Below, piece after piece: positions 11,290-18,378 of a stretch of 64,000 bases of DNA. The first letter of the stretch is position 1. Every line of letters begins with the position of its first letter. The translations under genes and the position numbers were made by a program. Source of the DNA: Agromyces italicus DSM 16388 (lineage in GTDB: Bacteria > Actinomycetota > Actinomycetes > Actinomycetales > Microbacteriaceae); assembly GCF_000421545.1 (NCBI RefSeq), contig NZ_ATXF01000007.1, positions 62,001 through 126,000 of the forward strand. The letters are read 5' to 3'. Under the pieces are notes generated by a model. That model did no database searches, had not been told where the DNA came from, and worked only from the letters and a program-made list of their open reading frames with translations.

Positions 11290-11573
11290 TTTCGGCGCAT
11301 CGTATGGCGAGATGGAGGCGATGGCGAACAAGCTGTCGGACGCTCGTGATGACATTCAGGGGCAGCTCGACCAGCTGAAGAGCTCGGTCGACACGCTGCT
11401 GGGCAACGACTTCAAGACGCAGCACGCGTCGGGCAAGTTCGGCCAGGGCTACGAAGAGCTCACGACGGGGCTGAAGAGCGCGGTCGACGGTATCGGTGAG
11501 ATGGGCGAGGCGCTGCGCGGCATGATGCAGGCGATCCAGGACCTCGACCAGCAGCTCGCCGGCGGCTGAACCC
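11267..11573 (+). repeat. 307-bp perfect direct repeat, copy 2 (WXG100 gene)
   Basis: Perfect match to 10066-10372 (offset 1201), covering the ribosome binding site, the reading frame and four bases after the stop. The flanks differ except for the palindromic promoter box. Confidence 0.95.
11282..11569 (+). CDS. WXG100-like (ESX) small secreted protein, copy 2
   Basis: The 95-residue protein is identical to the one at 10081-10368, with identical codons. Same helix-turn-helix layout, same Phe in place of the WXG tryptophan, same start context (GAGAGG, 7 bases). It has its own promoter-like region (11173-11219) and a strong hairpin after the stop (11581-11610). It heads the second half of the locus: a helical partner-like protein, a large candidate substrate and a membrane protein follow on the same strand. 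Two identical genes give a dosage effect, and only a homodimer can form from them; a heterodimer would need the product at 11666-11992. Confidence 0.9.
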   Translation: MADFGASYGEMEAMANKLSDARDDIQGQLDQLKSSVDTLLGNDFKTQHASGKFGQGYEELTTGLKSAVDGIGEMGEALRGMMQAIQDLDQQLAGG

Positions 11574-11580
11574 CGGTCTC

Positions 11581-11610
11581 GCGACGGGGGGGCGAGAGCC
11601 CTCCCGTCGC
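11581..11610 (+). terminator. Hairpin after WXG100 copy 2
   Basis: The stem pairs 11581-11592 with 11599-11610: 12 bp, all matched except one G-T wobble, with a 6-base loop. No T-run. It lies 12 bases after the stop and before the next gene (11666), so it may act as an attenuator or mRNA 3' stabiliser that lets the WXG100 message exceed the downstream genes. Confidence 0.6.
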
Positions 11611-11665
11611 TGTGTCTCCATCGAGGAGATCGAACCCCTCCGCTCCATAGCCGAAAGGAACCGAG

Positions 11666-11992
11666 ATGACCGACGTCCTGATCGAGTACAGCGTGCTCAA
11701 CGAGCTCAACGGATCGTTGAAGCAGATCATCGTCGAGCTCGAGAACGCCGAACATCGTGCCTCGGATCTCGAGGGCGATATCGGTGATCCGTACGGCCGA
11801 AACCGACTCCGTGAAGCTGCGGAGGAGTTCGAGGACGGATGGAACGATCGGCGCGGGGCGCTCAAGGAGGATCTGATGAAGATCCAGGAGCGGGTCGAAG
11901 CAACCGGCAAGGCGTGGGCGGATTGGGACAGCGAGGCAGCCGCGTCGCTCGCCGTCGAGGCGAATGAAGTCGACACGATGCCGCGCGCCTGA
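11666..11992 (+). CDS. Small helical protein of the type VII locus (WXG100-like size)
   Basis: 108 residues, predicted almost wholly helical: a helix about 5-38 (VLNELNGSLKQIIVELENAE), a turn around DIGDPYGRNR, and a second helix about 50-95 with Trp residues in DGWNDRR and WADWDSEAA. Length and hairpin layout match WXG100 relatives, but a canonical Trp-x-Gly is not at the turn. Family assignment is by layout and position only. ATG 11666 follows GAAAGGAA. It lies between WXG100 copy 2 and the 416-residue candidate substrate. In type VII loci such small partners often bind the N-terminus of a larger substrate, so a chaperone or co-secretion role is the natural inference. Confidence 0.75.
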   Translation: MTDVLIEYSVLNELNGSLKQIIVELENAEHRASDLEGDIGDPYGRNRLREAAEEFEDGWNDRRGALKEDLMKIQERVEATGKAWADWDSEAAASLAVEANEVDTMPRA

Positions 11993-12045
11993 CGCGCGCA
12001 CCCGACGAGCACCAGAACCGACGAGACACGGCAGGGAGCAAGCAG

Positions 12046-13296
12046 ATGGATCCGTCCCCCGCGGGCAATGAGATCGAGGTCGTGACGGGCAACGCCTTCG
12101 GCATCCGATCGCGCGGCCAGCAGATCGAGAGCCTCGGCGAGCAGATGATCGGCGCGGCGGGCGTGCTGCGTGCGATCGCCGGCAACGGCGTTCCGCAGGA
12201 GGGCCTCTCGATCGAGAAGATCAAAGAGGTCATCGGTGAGATCGACGAAGAGCTGAAGCTCGCCGGCGAGCGGTATCGCCCCTCGGGTGCGGCGCTCATC
12301 GTCTATGCCGACGCGCTCACCGACGTGCAGGCGCAGATGCGCCTGATCGTGCCGCGCTGCCAGACCGCCTGGGACGACTACATCGATGCCCGAGCCGCCT
12401 ATCAGGACGCGAACCGTCCGCTGATGCCCTGGGAGACAGGAACGCCGCCGCTCGGGGGAGGGCTCTCTCCCGAGCAGGAGGCGCACAACGACGGCGTCGC
12501 CGCAGCCCAAGTGCGCTCGGACGACGCCTACGACGCCTTCACTGACGAGGGCCGCAACTTCGACGCCGCGTACGAAACGTGGGAGTCGGCCTTCAACAAG
12601 GCGGCCGACGACATCCAGGGCGCAACCGACGGCGGAATCTCCGATGGATTCTGGGACAACGTCGACGGCATCGTCGCCGCGGTCACGGTCGTGCTGCAGT
12701 GGGCCGGAATCGCGCTCGCCGTCCTCGCGTTCGTCATCGGCGGCCCGATCATCGCGCTCGCCGGTGCCATCGTCGCGGTCGCAGCCCTCGCCCTGACCGC
12801 CTATCAATTCGGGCGCGGTGATGCGAACGGCTGGGATCTCGCGCTGGCGATCGTCGGCGTGATCCCATTCGGGAGCCTCGCGAAGTTCTCCGGCGGTTTC
12901 TCCAAGGGTGCCACCGGATTCGTCGAAGGACTCACCGGCGGTCTGGCGACCTCCGCGGGGCGCTCCACGCTCAGGACGGCGTTCTCGACGATGCCGGATG
13001 TCTTCGCGACCAGTCGTGTCTTCGGCGCGAGCCGATTCACGGCGTTCACGGCGGCGATGCGCGGCAGCTACGAGTCATGGGACCTCGCGCCGCGCATCAT
13101 GGGCATGGCTGACGCCGGTGAGATGCGTGACGCGCTCGCGGGAAGCGGCTGGGGTGTCGCCGGCATCGTCACCGGCCACTACGGCTGGATCGTCAATGCG
13201 CCGTTCACGGCGGGCAAGGCCGTGTTCGACACGATCGGCGACCTGGTCTCCGCTGGTACCGTGCAGACGTGGGAAACGCAGCTCGCGAATTCGTGA
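12046..13296 (+). CDS. Candidate type VII substrate with helical N-terminus and paired hydrophobic segment
   Basis: 416 residues. Residues 1-200 are helical, without a signal peptide, and rich in Ala, Glu and Gln. This resembles the LXG/WXG-type targeting part of large type VII substrates, though I cannot assign a family. A hydrophobic pair spans about 206-255 (AVTVVLQWAGIALAVLAFVI, then ALAGAIVAVAALAL), followed by a Gly-rich, Phe-rich part (GFSKGATGFVEGLTGG) and a C-terminus without any toxin motif I know. ATG 12046 follows GGGAGCAAGC. The intact stop is 1-2 bases from a possible GTG start of the next gene, which suggests coupling. It could instead be a membrane component of the machine. 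Gene certain, role inferred from context. Confidence 0.75.
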   Translation: MDPSPAGNEIEVVTGNAFGIRSRGQQIESLGEQMIGAAGVLRAIAGNGVPQEGLSIEKIKEVIGEIDEELKLAGERYRPSGAALIVYADALTDVQAQMRLIVPRCQTAWDDYIDARAAYQDANRPLMPWETGTPPLGGGLSPEQEAHNDGVAAAQVRSDDAYDAFTDEGRNFDAAYETWESAFNKAADDIQGATDGGISDGFWDNVDGIVAAVTVVLQWAGIALAVLAFVIGGPIIALAGAIVAVAALALTAYQFGRGDANGWDLALAIVGVIPFGSLAKFSGGFSKGATGFVEGLTGGLATSAGRSTLRTAFSTMPDVFATSRVFGASRFTAFTAAMRGSYESWDLAPRIMGMADAGEMRDALAGSGWGVAGIVTGHYGWIVNAPFTAGKAVFDTIGDLVSAGTVQTWETQLANS

Positions 13297-13345
13297 GGTG
13301 TCCGATGAGTCGGCCCTTCGTTCGTTCGACGGTGCGGCGGAACAG

Positions 13346-14119
13346 ATGAGTGGAGAATCGGTGACGGGAGACGCATCCGCATACGCGCGGGACGTCGTGG
13401 CAGGGCGGCGACCACTCCGCTGGAGCGAGTTGGAGGCGCGCGCGTTCGGGTCGTTTCCCGATCAACTGGCCGCGATCACCGTCGCGAACGGCGATCTGGC
13501 GGGCGGATCCTCGCGAGAACGGGCGCGCTCGTTCGCCGCGTTCGCGGTCATGTTCGCGCCGCTCCTGCTTCCGCCCATTGTGATCCTCGCCGTGCGGTTT
13601 CCCTCGGCTCAGGGGTGGTGGTTCGCTGCCGCAGCGGCGATCGCGCTCGCGCACACCGGGTTCCGCGTCCTCGAGTGGCGCCGCGCGGCGGGGAGCGGAC
13701 CGGCGCCGACCGCGCAGGAAGCGCTCCTGGCCGTATTCGAGATCGTGTTCGGCCTGATCGCGGGTATCATCGTCGTGGTGGCGACGATCTTCGTCGCGGC
13801 ACCCGGCGGATGGCTCGTGGCAGCCGCTCTACTCGTGATGTGTATCGCGTGCGTGGTCAGCATCGTCGTGGCGAAACGCGCTGCGTCGTCTGCACGCACG
13901 GGTGTTGTGCAGACCAGCTTCGAGCGGTCAGTCGACTCGGTCGCCCACCTCGCAGACGCCGAGCGCTCTGCGATCGCCGCCGAGCTCACCGAGGCGGTCG
14001 ACGTTCTGGCTTCGGCGGGCGTGATCGACGGCGAACGCCGAGCGCAGGCGCTTGAAGCTCCGCTCGGTGGGCTCGCACGACGCATGTGGGCGATCGATCA
14101 GGCAGGACGGAACAAATGA
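13346..14119 (+). CDS. Four-span membrane protein of the type VII locus
   Basis: 257 residues from ATG 13346. A soluble N-terminus (about 1-60) is followed by hydrophobic spans at about 62-84, 90-110, 127-152 and 155-178. A cytosolic helical tail of about 75 residues follows (SVDSVAHLADAERSAIAAEL and on). An in-frame GTG at 13298, one base after the previous stop, would add 16 residues; neither start has a strong ribosome binding site. The stop overlaps the ATG of the next gene (ATGA), so translation is coupled. No family recognised. Layout is like that expected of the broken gene at 10528-11083. By position it is likely part of, or protects against, the secretion system. Confidence 0.75.
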   Translation: MSGESVTGDASAYARDVVAGRRPLRWSELEARAFGSFPDQLAAITVANGDLAGGSSRERARSFAAFAVMFAPLLLPPIVILAVRFPSAQGWWFAAAAAIALAHTGFRVLEWRRAAGSGPAPTAQEALLAVFEIVFGLIAGIIVVVATIFVAAPGGWLVAAALLVMCIACVVSIVVAKRAASSARTGVVQTSFERSVDSVAHLADAERSAIAAELTEAVDVLASAGVIDGERRAQALEAPLGGLARRMWAIDQAGRNK

Positions 14120-14736
14120 GTCTCAGAGACGAACTTCTCGGAACCGCGTCAGGAGTTCCGTCGTTCTCGATCGTGCTTCCGAACGGGTGGGAGGAGTTCG
14201 CCCCCGATGCCGTCGCCGAGCAGCACCTGCTCGGCCTCGCCGGTGACCGACTTCGCACCGCACATCGCCCCGACCTGTACGCGCAACTCCGTGCGATCAC
14301 GGGCCGGGCATTCGCCGGTCTCCGCGCATCGAAGGCCGAACGCATCTATCTGCAGACGACCGAATGGGAGAGTGGCCTGCTGCTGCCGCTCTCGATCACC
14401 GCGGCAGTGCGGACCGCGCCGGATGGAGGAACCCTCGACCCGATCGTCACCGACCTGATCCGGACGAAGGGTGCCACGGCGCTCCGGGGGGACCAGCGCT
14501 TCGTCCGCTGGGAGTCCGATTCGACGATGTCCATGGGATCTGCGCTCGTGGGCCAGCACACCGTCTCGTACCTGACCCCGTTCCCCGAGCCCGGTCGGCG
14601 ACGCGCGCTGCAGTTCACCGCAGTCGCGGTTCATCCGCCCACCGGCGACGGCGACGAGTCCTGGCGACCACTCGTCGATGGCATGGCCGAGCTCACCGAC
14701 GCAATCGTGAGCACCTTCGAATGGCACCCCGTATGA
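14116..14736 (+). CDS. Small soluble protein of the type VII locus, member 1 (possible Mog1/PsbP-like fold)
   Basis: 206 residues, no signal peptide and no membrane span. It begins with a short helix, then the strand-turn FSIVLPNGWEEF. An opening of the type 'strand, Leu-Pro, Gly-Trp' is common in Mog1/PsbP-like folds; that fold call is a weak inference. Later strands alternate with helices (SGLLLPLSITAAVR, TVSYLTPFPEPG) and the end is a helix. The same general order is seen in the next two proteins, but residue similarity to them is faint. ATG 14116 overlaps the previous stop, and its own stop overlaps the next start, so the three genes from 13346 are translationally coupled. Confidence 0.7.
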   Translation: MSLRDELLGTASGVPSFSIVLPNGWEEFAPDAVAEQHLLGLAGDRLRTAHRPDLYAQLRAITGRAFAGLRASKAERIYLQTTEWESGLLLPLSITAAVRTAPDGGTLDPIVTDLIRTKGATALRGDQRFVRWESDSTMSMGSALVGQHTVSYLTPFPEPGRRRALQFTAVAVHPPTGDGDESWRPLVDGMAELTDAIVSTFEWHPV

Positions 14737-15296
14737 ACGTCGAGGTCGACGCCGATGATCGGTACTGGGCGCTCGTCCCGCGCGCGTTCCTCGATGGCGC
14801 GTACGGCGAGGCCGCCGGTTGGGTCGAGGGCACGCTCGCACGATACCTGTCCGTCCGTCCCGAGGCGGACGCCGAGGAACGCGCGGCGATGCGCTCGATC
14901 CTCGAGCGGGCGGTGCGAGAGCTCCTTCCGGATGCGGCGTTCGGTCTGCTCTTCCTCCCGCTCGCGGCTCCGACCGCGGCGTTGGTGCACGTCGAGATCG
15001 GCGCGCCCGGAACGGGAAGTGAAGACCTCGTCGCGAGCCTTCTCGACGGCGTGCCCCTGGGCCGTGCCCCCGAAATCGAGACCGTCGACGTTCCGGCGAT
15101 CGGTCGAGGCGTCTCCGCGCGGTTCATCAGCGGACAAGCCGAGCCGGGTGCGGCGGCCGTCGCGGGTATCGGCTATCTGATCTCGGGTGAACGCTGCGCG
15201 GTGCGCGTGACGAGCGCACCCATGACGACGACGATGGTAGGACTCATCGACCAGCCGCTCCGGCACGTCATCGAGACTCTCCGAGTGGGCGTGTGA
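14733..15296 (+). CDS. Small soluble protein of the type VII locus, member 2
   Basis: 187 residues, soluble. It is clearly related to the product at 15412-15969. Both open with (I/V)DA-x-x-x-x-W-x-x-VP and share a helix rich in Ala and Trp. Both then have AAFGLLFLP / AAATLLYLP, an (I)VxVPxxGxGxSxR strand, and AGIGYLISGERCAVRV / AGLAYLLQGERATVRV, and both close with a helix. ATG 14733 overlaps the stop of member 1 (ATGA). No known family recognised. It probably acts in the cytosol; a chaperone-like or regulatory role beside the secretion motor is a guess from context only. Confidence 0.7.
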   Translation: MNVEVDADDRYWALVPRAFLDGAYGEAAGWVEGTLARYLSVRPEADAEERAAMRSILERAVRELLPDAAFGLLFLPLAAPTAALVHVEIGAPGTGSEDLVASLLDGVPLGRAPEIETVDVPAIGRGVSARFISGQAEPGAAAVAGIGYLISGERCAVRVTSAPMTTTMVGLIDQPLRHVIETLRVGV

Positions 15297-15348
15297 CCGT
15301 CGCAACCGACTCTGCGCAGGACGTCGACGCACCTCGGACATGAGGTCG

Positions 15349-15377
15349 TTGTGCGGGTGCGCGCCGCACCGTGCGAT
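15349..15377 (+). promoter_or_regulatory. Possible promoter before 15412 gene
   Basis: TTGTGC (15349-15354), 17 bases, TGCGAT (15372-15377). It lies in the 115-base gap between the coupled genes and the next paralogue. The -10 match is modest (3 of 6), so this is tentative. Confidence 0.3.
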
Positions 15378-15411
15378 GCTGTACCGGTCGACCCGAGACG
15401 AGAGGTGAGGC

Positions 15412-15969
15412 ATGAGACTTGACATCGATGCGCCGAATGACGCATGGATCCGCGTGCCGGCCGATCATCCGTCCACGGGCGAGGAGGCCGAGGCCTGGGC
15501 CGATGACGTGGTGGCCGGCTTCCATCGCCGCCATCCCGACACCGCGCCCGACCGCCTCGAGGCCGTCCGCGGCCTCGCGATGGCCTCGCTGTCGGGAGCC
15601 CTGCCCGGCGCCGCCGCGACCCTGCTCTACCTGCCCGGCCCCGGCGCTGCGGGAATGATGGTCGGGATCGGCGTCTCGGGCCCTCAGAAGGTCGAGGGAT
15701 CGCTCGTCCGCGCCCTGCTCGGCGACGCTGAGCTCCTCGGGCGACCGATCGTCGACCCGGTCGAGGTTCCCGGTCTCGGCACCGGCATCTCGGTGCGCTG
15801 CCTGTTCGCGCCCGCCCCAGAGCAGCGGCCCGCTGCGGGGCTGGCGTATCTCCTGCAGGGGGAGCGGGCGACCGTGCGCGTGATGGCGAGCCCCGCCCCC
15901 CAGGACCTCGTCGCGCACGCCGGGCCCTCGCTCGCCAAGATCGTCTCGTCGCTCCGCCTCGTCGACTGA
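15412..15969 (+). CDS. Small soluble protein, paralogue of member 2
   Basis: 185 residues with the same order of motifs as the product at 14733-15296, and similar length. ATG 15412 is preceded by GAGAGGTGAGG, a strong ribosome binding site. Unlike members 1 and 2 it is not coupled to its neighbour; a 115-base gap with a possible promoter precedes it. Tandem duplication is the simplest origin. Function unknown; whether it still belongs to the type VII unit is open. Confidence 0.7.
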   Translation: MRLDIDAPNDAWIRVPADHPSTGEEAEAWADDVVAGFHRRHPDTAPDRLEAVRGLAMASLSGALPGAAATLLYLPGPGAAGMMVGIGVSGPQKVEGSLVRALLGDAELLGRPIVDPVEVPGLGTGISVRCLFAPAPEQRPAAGLAYLLQGERATVRVMASPAPQDLVAHAGPSLAKIVSSLRLVD

Positions 15970-16009
15970 GCTCTCGGCTCGGGCTGGCGAACCGGCGTAG
16001 CCTCGGAGG

Positions 16010-16510
16010 ATGAGCATCGATCGGCGGGAAGGCGAACCGCAGCCCGCCCGCGGCGCCTGGGTCGTCGCGAGCTTCGCGACCGCACTCGACCTCGCGCTCG
16101 TCGTGTGCGCGTTCGGCTTCGTGAGCCTGCTGCTCGACCTCGACATCGTCGGGGATCCGTCGGTCGGCCTCTTCGTCGGGCCCGCGGCCGTCGGGGCATC
16201 CGTCATCGTGTTCTTCATCGCGCTGGGCGTGCTGCTGCGGCGGCCGCAGCGGATGGCCGGCACGGTGCTCGTCGCCGCGGTCGCGAGCTGGCTCGCCTTC
16301 GTCGCGGTCGCCGCGATCGGACACCTGCTCGGCTCCTCGTCGGCGGTGTTCGCGAGCCTGCGTTTCGCGTTCGTCCTCGGCGCCGGCTGGTTCGGCCTGC
16401 TCGTACCCGCGTGTGCGGCGCTCACGGCGTCGCTCGCCGTGCTCGTGGCGCGCGGCCGGCAGGGCGGCATGGAGCGCCCGCGCTGGCCGTGGGAGCGCGA
16501 CGACCGGTGA
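16010..16510 (+). CDS. Unknown four-span membrane protein
   Basis: 166 residues with four clear membrane spans (about 17-40, 50-72, 82-103 and 112-145) and a short charged C-terminus (ERPRWPWERDDR). A -10-like TAGCCT (15998-16003) ends 6 bases before the ATG. GGAGG touches the ATG directly, too close to serve as a ribosome binding site, so the gene looks leaderless. No homologous family recognised by eye. It is followed after about 75 bases by another unknown gene. Confidence 0.7.
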   Translation: MSIDRREGEPQPARGAWVVASFATALDLALVVCAFGFVSLLLDLDIVGDPSVGLFVGPAAVGASVIVFFIALGVLLRRPQRMAGTVLVAAVASWLAFVAVAAIGHLLGSSSAVFASLRFAFVLGAGWFGLLVPACAALTASLAVLVARGRQGGMERPRWPWERDDR

Positions 16511-16585
16511 GGGATGCCTCGCGCGGCACGCCGTGCGTCCGTCGCAAGGCCGCGCCGCGGCATCCGGCGCAGTATCGTGAACCCG

Positions 16586-17233
16586 ATGGAGGGATCGGTC
16601 GAGGCGCGCGTGAGCCACGAGGTCGACCGCTGGCTGCAGTGGCTGCCGCGGTGGCGACCCGGCACGCATCGTGCTCGCGTGCGGCTCTGCCAGCGCTGCT
16701 TCGGCTCGCCGATCCTGGCCGCGGCGGGTCTCGACATCGACATCCCGCATCCCGTGCAGCACGCCTTCTCGATGCGCATGAAAGGCGTCATCGACGTGTC
16801 CGTCGACGACTACACCGCGCGCAACCTGCCGATGCTCCACCGCGAGATCCGGCTCGCCGAAGAGCGCAAGGCCCGGCGTCCGTACCGCGCGGGCGAAGGC
16901 CTCGACCCCGAGTACGCCGGTCTCGATGTCGACCCCGAGCCGGTGCCCGACCAGCCGTTCCTCTTCACGCTCGGCGGGCTCGAGGCCGTCACGGCGGCCG
17001 AGGCGAACGAGCCTTCGCCGCGCCCGTTCACCCTGGAGGAGAAGGAGGCGTTGCGCGAGGAGGTGCGACTCGCCGACGAGTTCGCGAAGCAGCTCGGCCG
17101 CCGCATCTGCATCGAGCTCGCCCAGCACCGCTACCGCATCGGCAATGCGATCGAGCGGCTCGTCGAGCCGCAGGTCGCCGAGATGCTCGCCGATCTCGAC
17201 CGCGAACTCGATGCTCCGGGGTGGCCGGGGTGA
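16586..17233 (+). CDS. Unknown conserved soluble protein upstream of the str operon
   Basis: 215 residues from ATG 16586; soluble, rich in Arg and Glu. It contains LCQRCFGSP (two Cys, two residues apart), a Pro-rich centre ([16 protein letters not shown]) and two charged helices near the end ([20 protein letters not shown] and the last 30 residues). TATCGT (16573-16578) ends 7 bases before this ATG, which points to a leaderless start; an in-frame GTG at 16577 and ATG 16514 are other options. Function unknown. It is separated from rpsL by a clear promoter. Confidence 0.65.
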   Translation: MEGSVEARVSHEVDRWLQWLPRWRPGTHRARVRLCQRCFGSPILAAAGLDIDIPHPVQHAFSMRMKGVIDVSVDDYTARNLPMLHREIRLAEERKARRPYRAGEGLDPEYAGLDVDPEPVPDQPFLFTLGGLEAVTAAEANEPSPRPFTLEEKEALREEVRLADEFAKQLGRRICIELAQHRYRIGNAIERLVEPQVAEMLADLDRELDAPGWPG

Positions 17234-17255
17234 GCCATCGGGCATCCGCCCTCAT

Positions 17256-17284
17256 TTGACCGCGAGGTTACGTGCGATTACCAT
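17256..17284 (+). promoter_or_regulatory. Promoter of the str operon
   Basis: TTGACC (17256-17261), 17 bases, TACCAT (17279-17284): a good housekeeping promoter, about 165 bases before rpsL. It implies a long 5' leader. Confidence 0.7.
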
Positions 17285-17355
17285 AGATCGAGTGTGTGCG
17301 CTCTGGCGCGCTCATTCGGGTGCCCGCGCTGTTCAGCGGGTCGCCCCCACGGCAT

Positions 17356-17397
17356 ACCCACCACCGAAGGTTCCGCAGCTCTGCGGTGCCGGTGGGT
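17356..17397 (+). promoter_or_regulatory. Hairpin in the rpsL leader
   Basis: ACCCACC (17356-17362) pairs with GGTGGGT (17391-17397), enclosing a second stem CCGCA/TGCGG (17373-17386). It ends 54 bases before rpsL. Position suits translational autoregulation by S7 or S12, but in E. coli the known S7 site lies between rpsL and rpsG, so this is only a structural observation. Confidence 0.4.
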
Positions 17398-17450
17398 CTG
17401 ATGTGAAATCCATCACCGCTGTCACCGTGCAGCACCAACAAGGAGAAGCA

Positions 17451-17825
17451 GTGCCAACCATTCAGCAGTTGGTCCGCAAGGGTCGCTCGCCGAAGGTCAC
17501 CAAGACCAAGGCTCCCGCCCTGAAGGCCAACCCCCAGCAGCGCGGCGTGTGCACGCGTGTGTACACCACCACCCCGAAGAAGCCGAACTCCGCGCTCCGC
17601 AAGGTCGCTCGTGTGAAGCTCTCGAACGGCACCGAGGTCACCGCCTACATCCCCGGTGAGGGCCACAACCTGCAGGAGCACTCGATGGTGCTCGTGCGCG
17701 GCGGTCGTGTGAAGGACCTCCCGGGTGTCCGTTACAAGATCATCCGCGGCGCCCTCGACACGCAGGCCGTGAAGAACCGCAAGCAGGCTCGCAGCCGCTA
17801 CGGCGCGAAGATGGAGAAGAAGTAA
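17451..17825 (+). CDS. rpsL: 30S ribosomal protein S12 (uS12)
   Basis: 124 residues, full length. It sits at the decoding centre of the small subunit. The conserved [21 protein letters not shown] and [12 protein letters not shown] blocks are present with Lys at the usual streptomycin-sensitive positions. GTG start with AGGAGAAG upstream. First gene of the str operon; its stop overlaps the rpsG start (TAATG). Confidence 0.98.
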   Translation: MPTIQQLVRKGRSPKVTKTKAPALKANPQQRGVCTRVYTTTPKKPNSALRKVARVKLSNGTEVTAYIPGEGHNLQEHSMVLVRGGRVKDLPGVRYKIIRGALDTQAVKNRKQARSRYGAKMEKK

Positions 17826-18295
17826 TGCCTCGCAAGGGACCCGCTCCGAAGCGCCCCGTCGTCGCAGACCCCGTCTACGGCTCGCCGGTCGTCAGCCAGC
17901 TCGTCAACAAGATCCTCGTCGACGGCAAGAAGGACCTCGCGCAGCGCATCGTCTACGAGGCGCTCGAGAACGTCGCCGCCAAGTCCGGCCAGGACGCGGT
18001 CGCCACCCTCAAGAAGGCGCTCGACAACGTGCGCCCCACCCTCGAGGTGCGCTCGCGCCGCGTCGGCGGCTCGACCTACCAGGTCCCCGTCGAGGTCAAG
18101 CCCCACCGTGCGAACACCCTGGCGCTCCGCTGGCTCACCAGCTACGCCAAGGCTCGTCGCGAGAAGACCATGACCGAGCGTCTCACCAACGAGATCCTCG
18201 ACGCGTCGAACAGCCTGGGTGCTGCGGTCAAGCGCCGCGAAGACACCCACAAGATGGCTGAGTCGAACCGCGCATTCGCCCACTACCGCTGGTAG
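17825..18295 (+). CDS. rpsG: 30S ribosomal protein S7 (uS7)
   Basis: 156 residues, usual length. It nucleates assembly of the 30S head by binding the 3' domain of 16S rRNA. Typical opening [10 protein letters not shown] and the block [20 protein letters not shown]-type sequence are present. ATG overlaps the rpsL stop by one base, so translation is coupled. fusA follows after 83 bases, a gap with a short inverted repeat of moderate strength. Confidence 0.98.
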   Translation: MPRKGPAPKRPVVADPVYGSPVVSQLVNKILVDGKKDLAQRIVYEALENVAAKSGQDAVATLKKALDNVRPTLEVRSRRVGGSTYQVPVEVKPHRANTLALRWLTSYAKARREKTMTERLTNEILDASNSLGAAVKRREDTHKMAESNRAFAHYRW

Positions 18296-18378
18296 TAGGC
18301 GGGGTGGATGCCTCCGCATCGCGCCGAGGCATCCACCCGCCCCCCACCTTCGCTTCCTGATCCTCCGGAGGAACCCCC

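Noticed and set aside
15173-17245. 690-codon minus-strand frame
   Set aside because: Low-complexity Arg/Ala/Pro translation covering three plus-strand genes with better starts; no motif.
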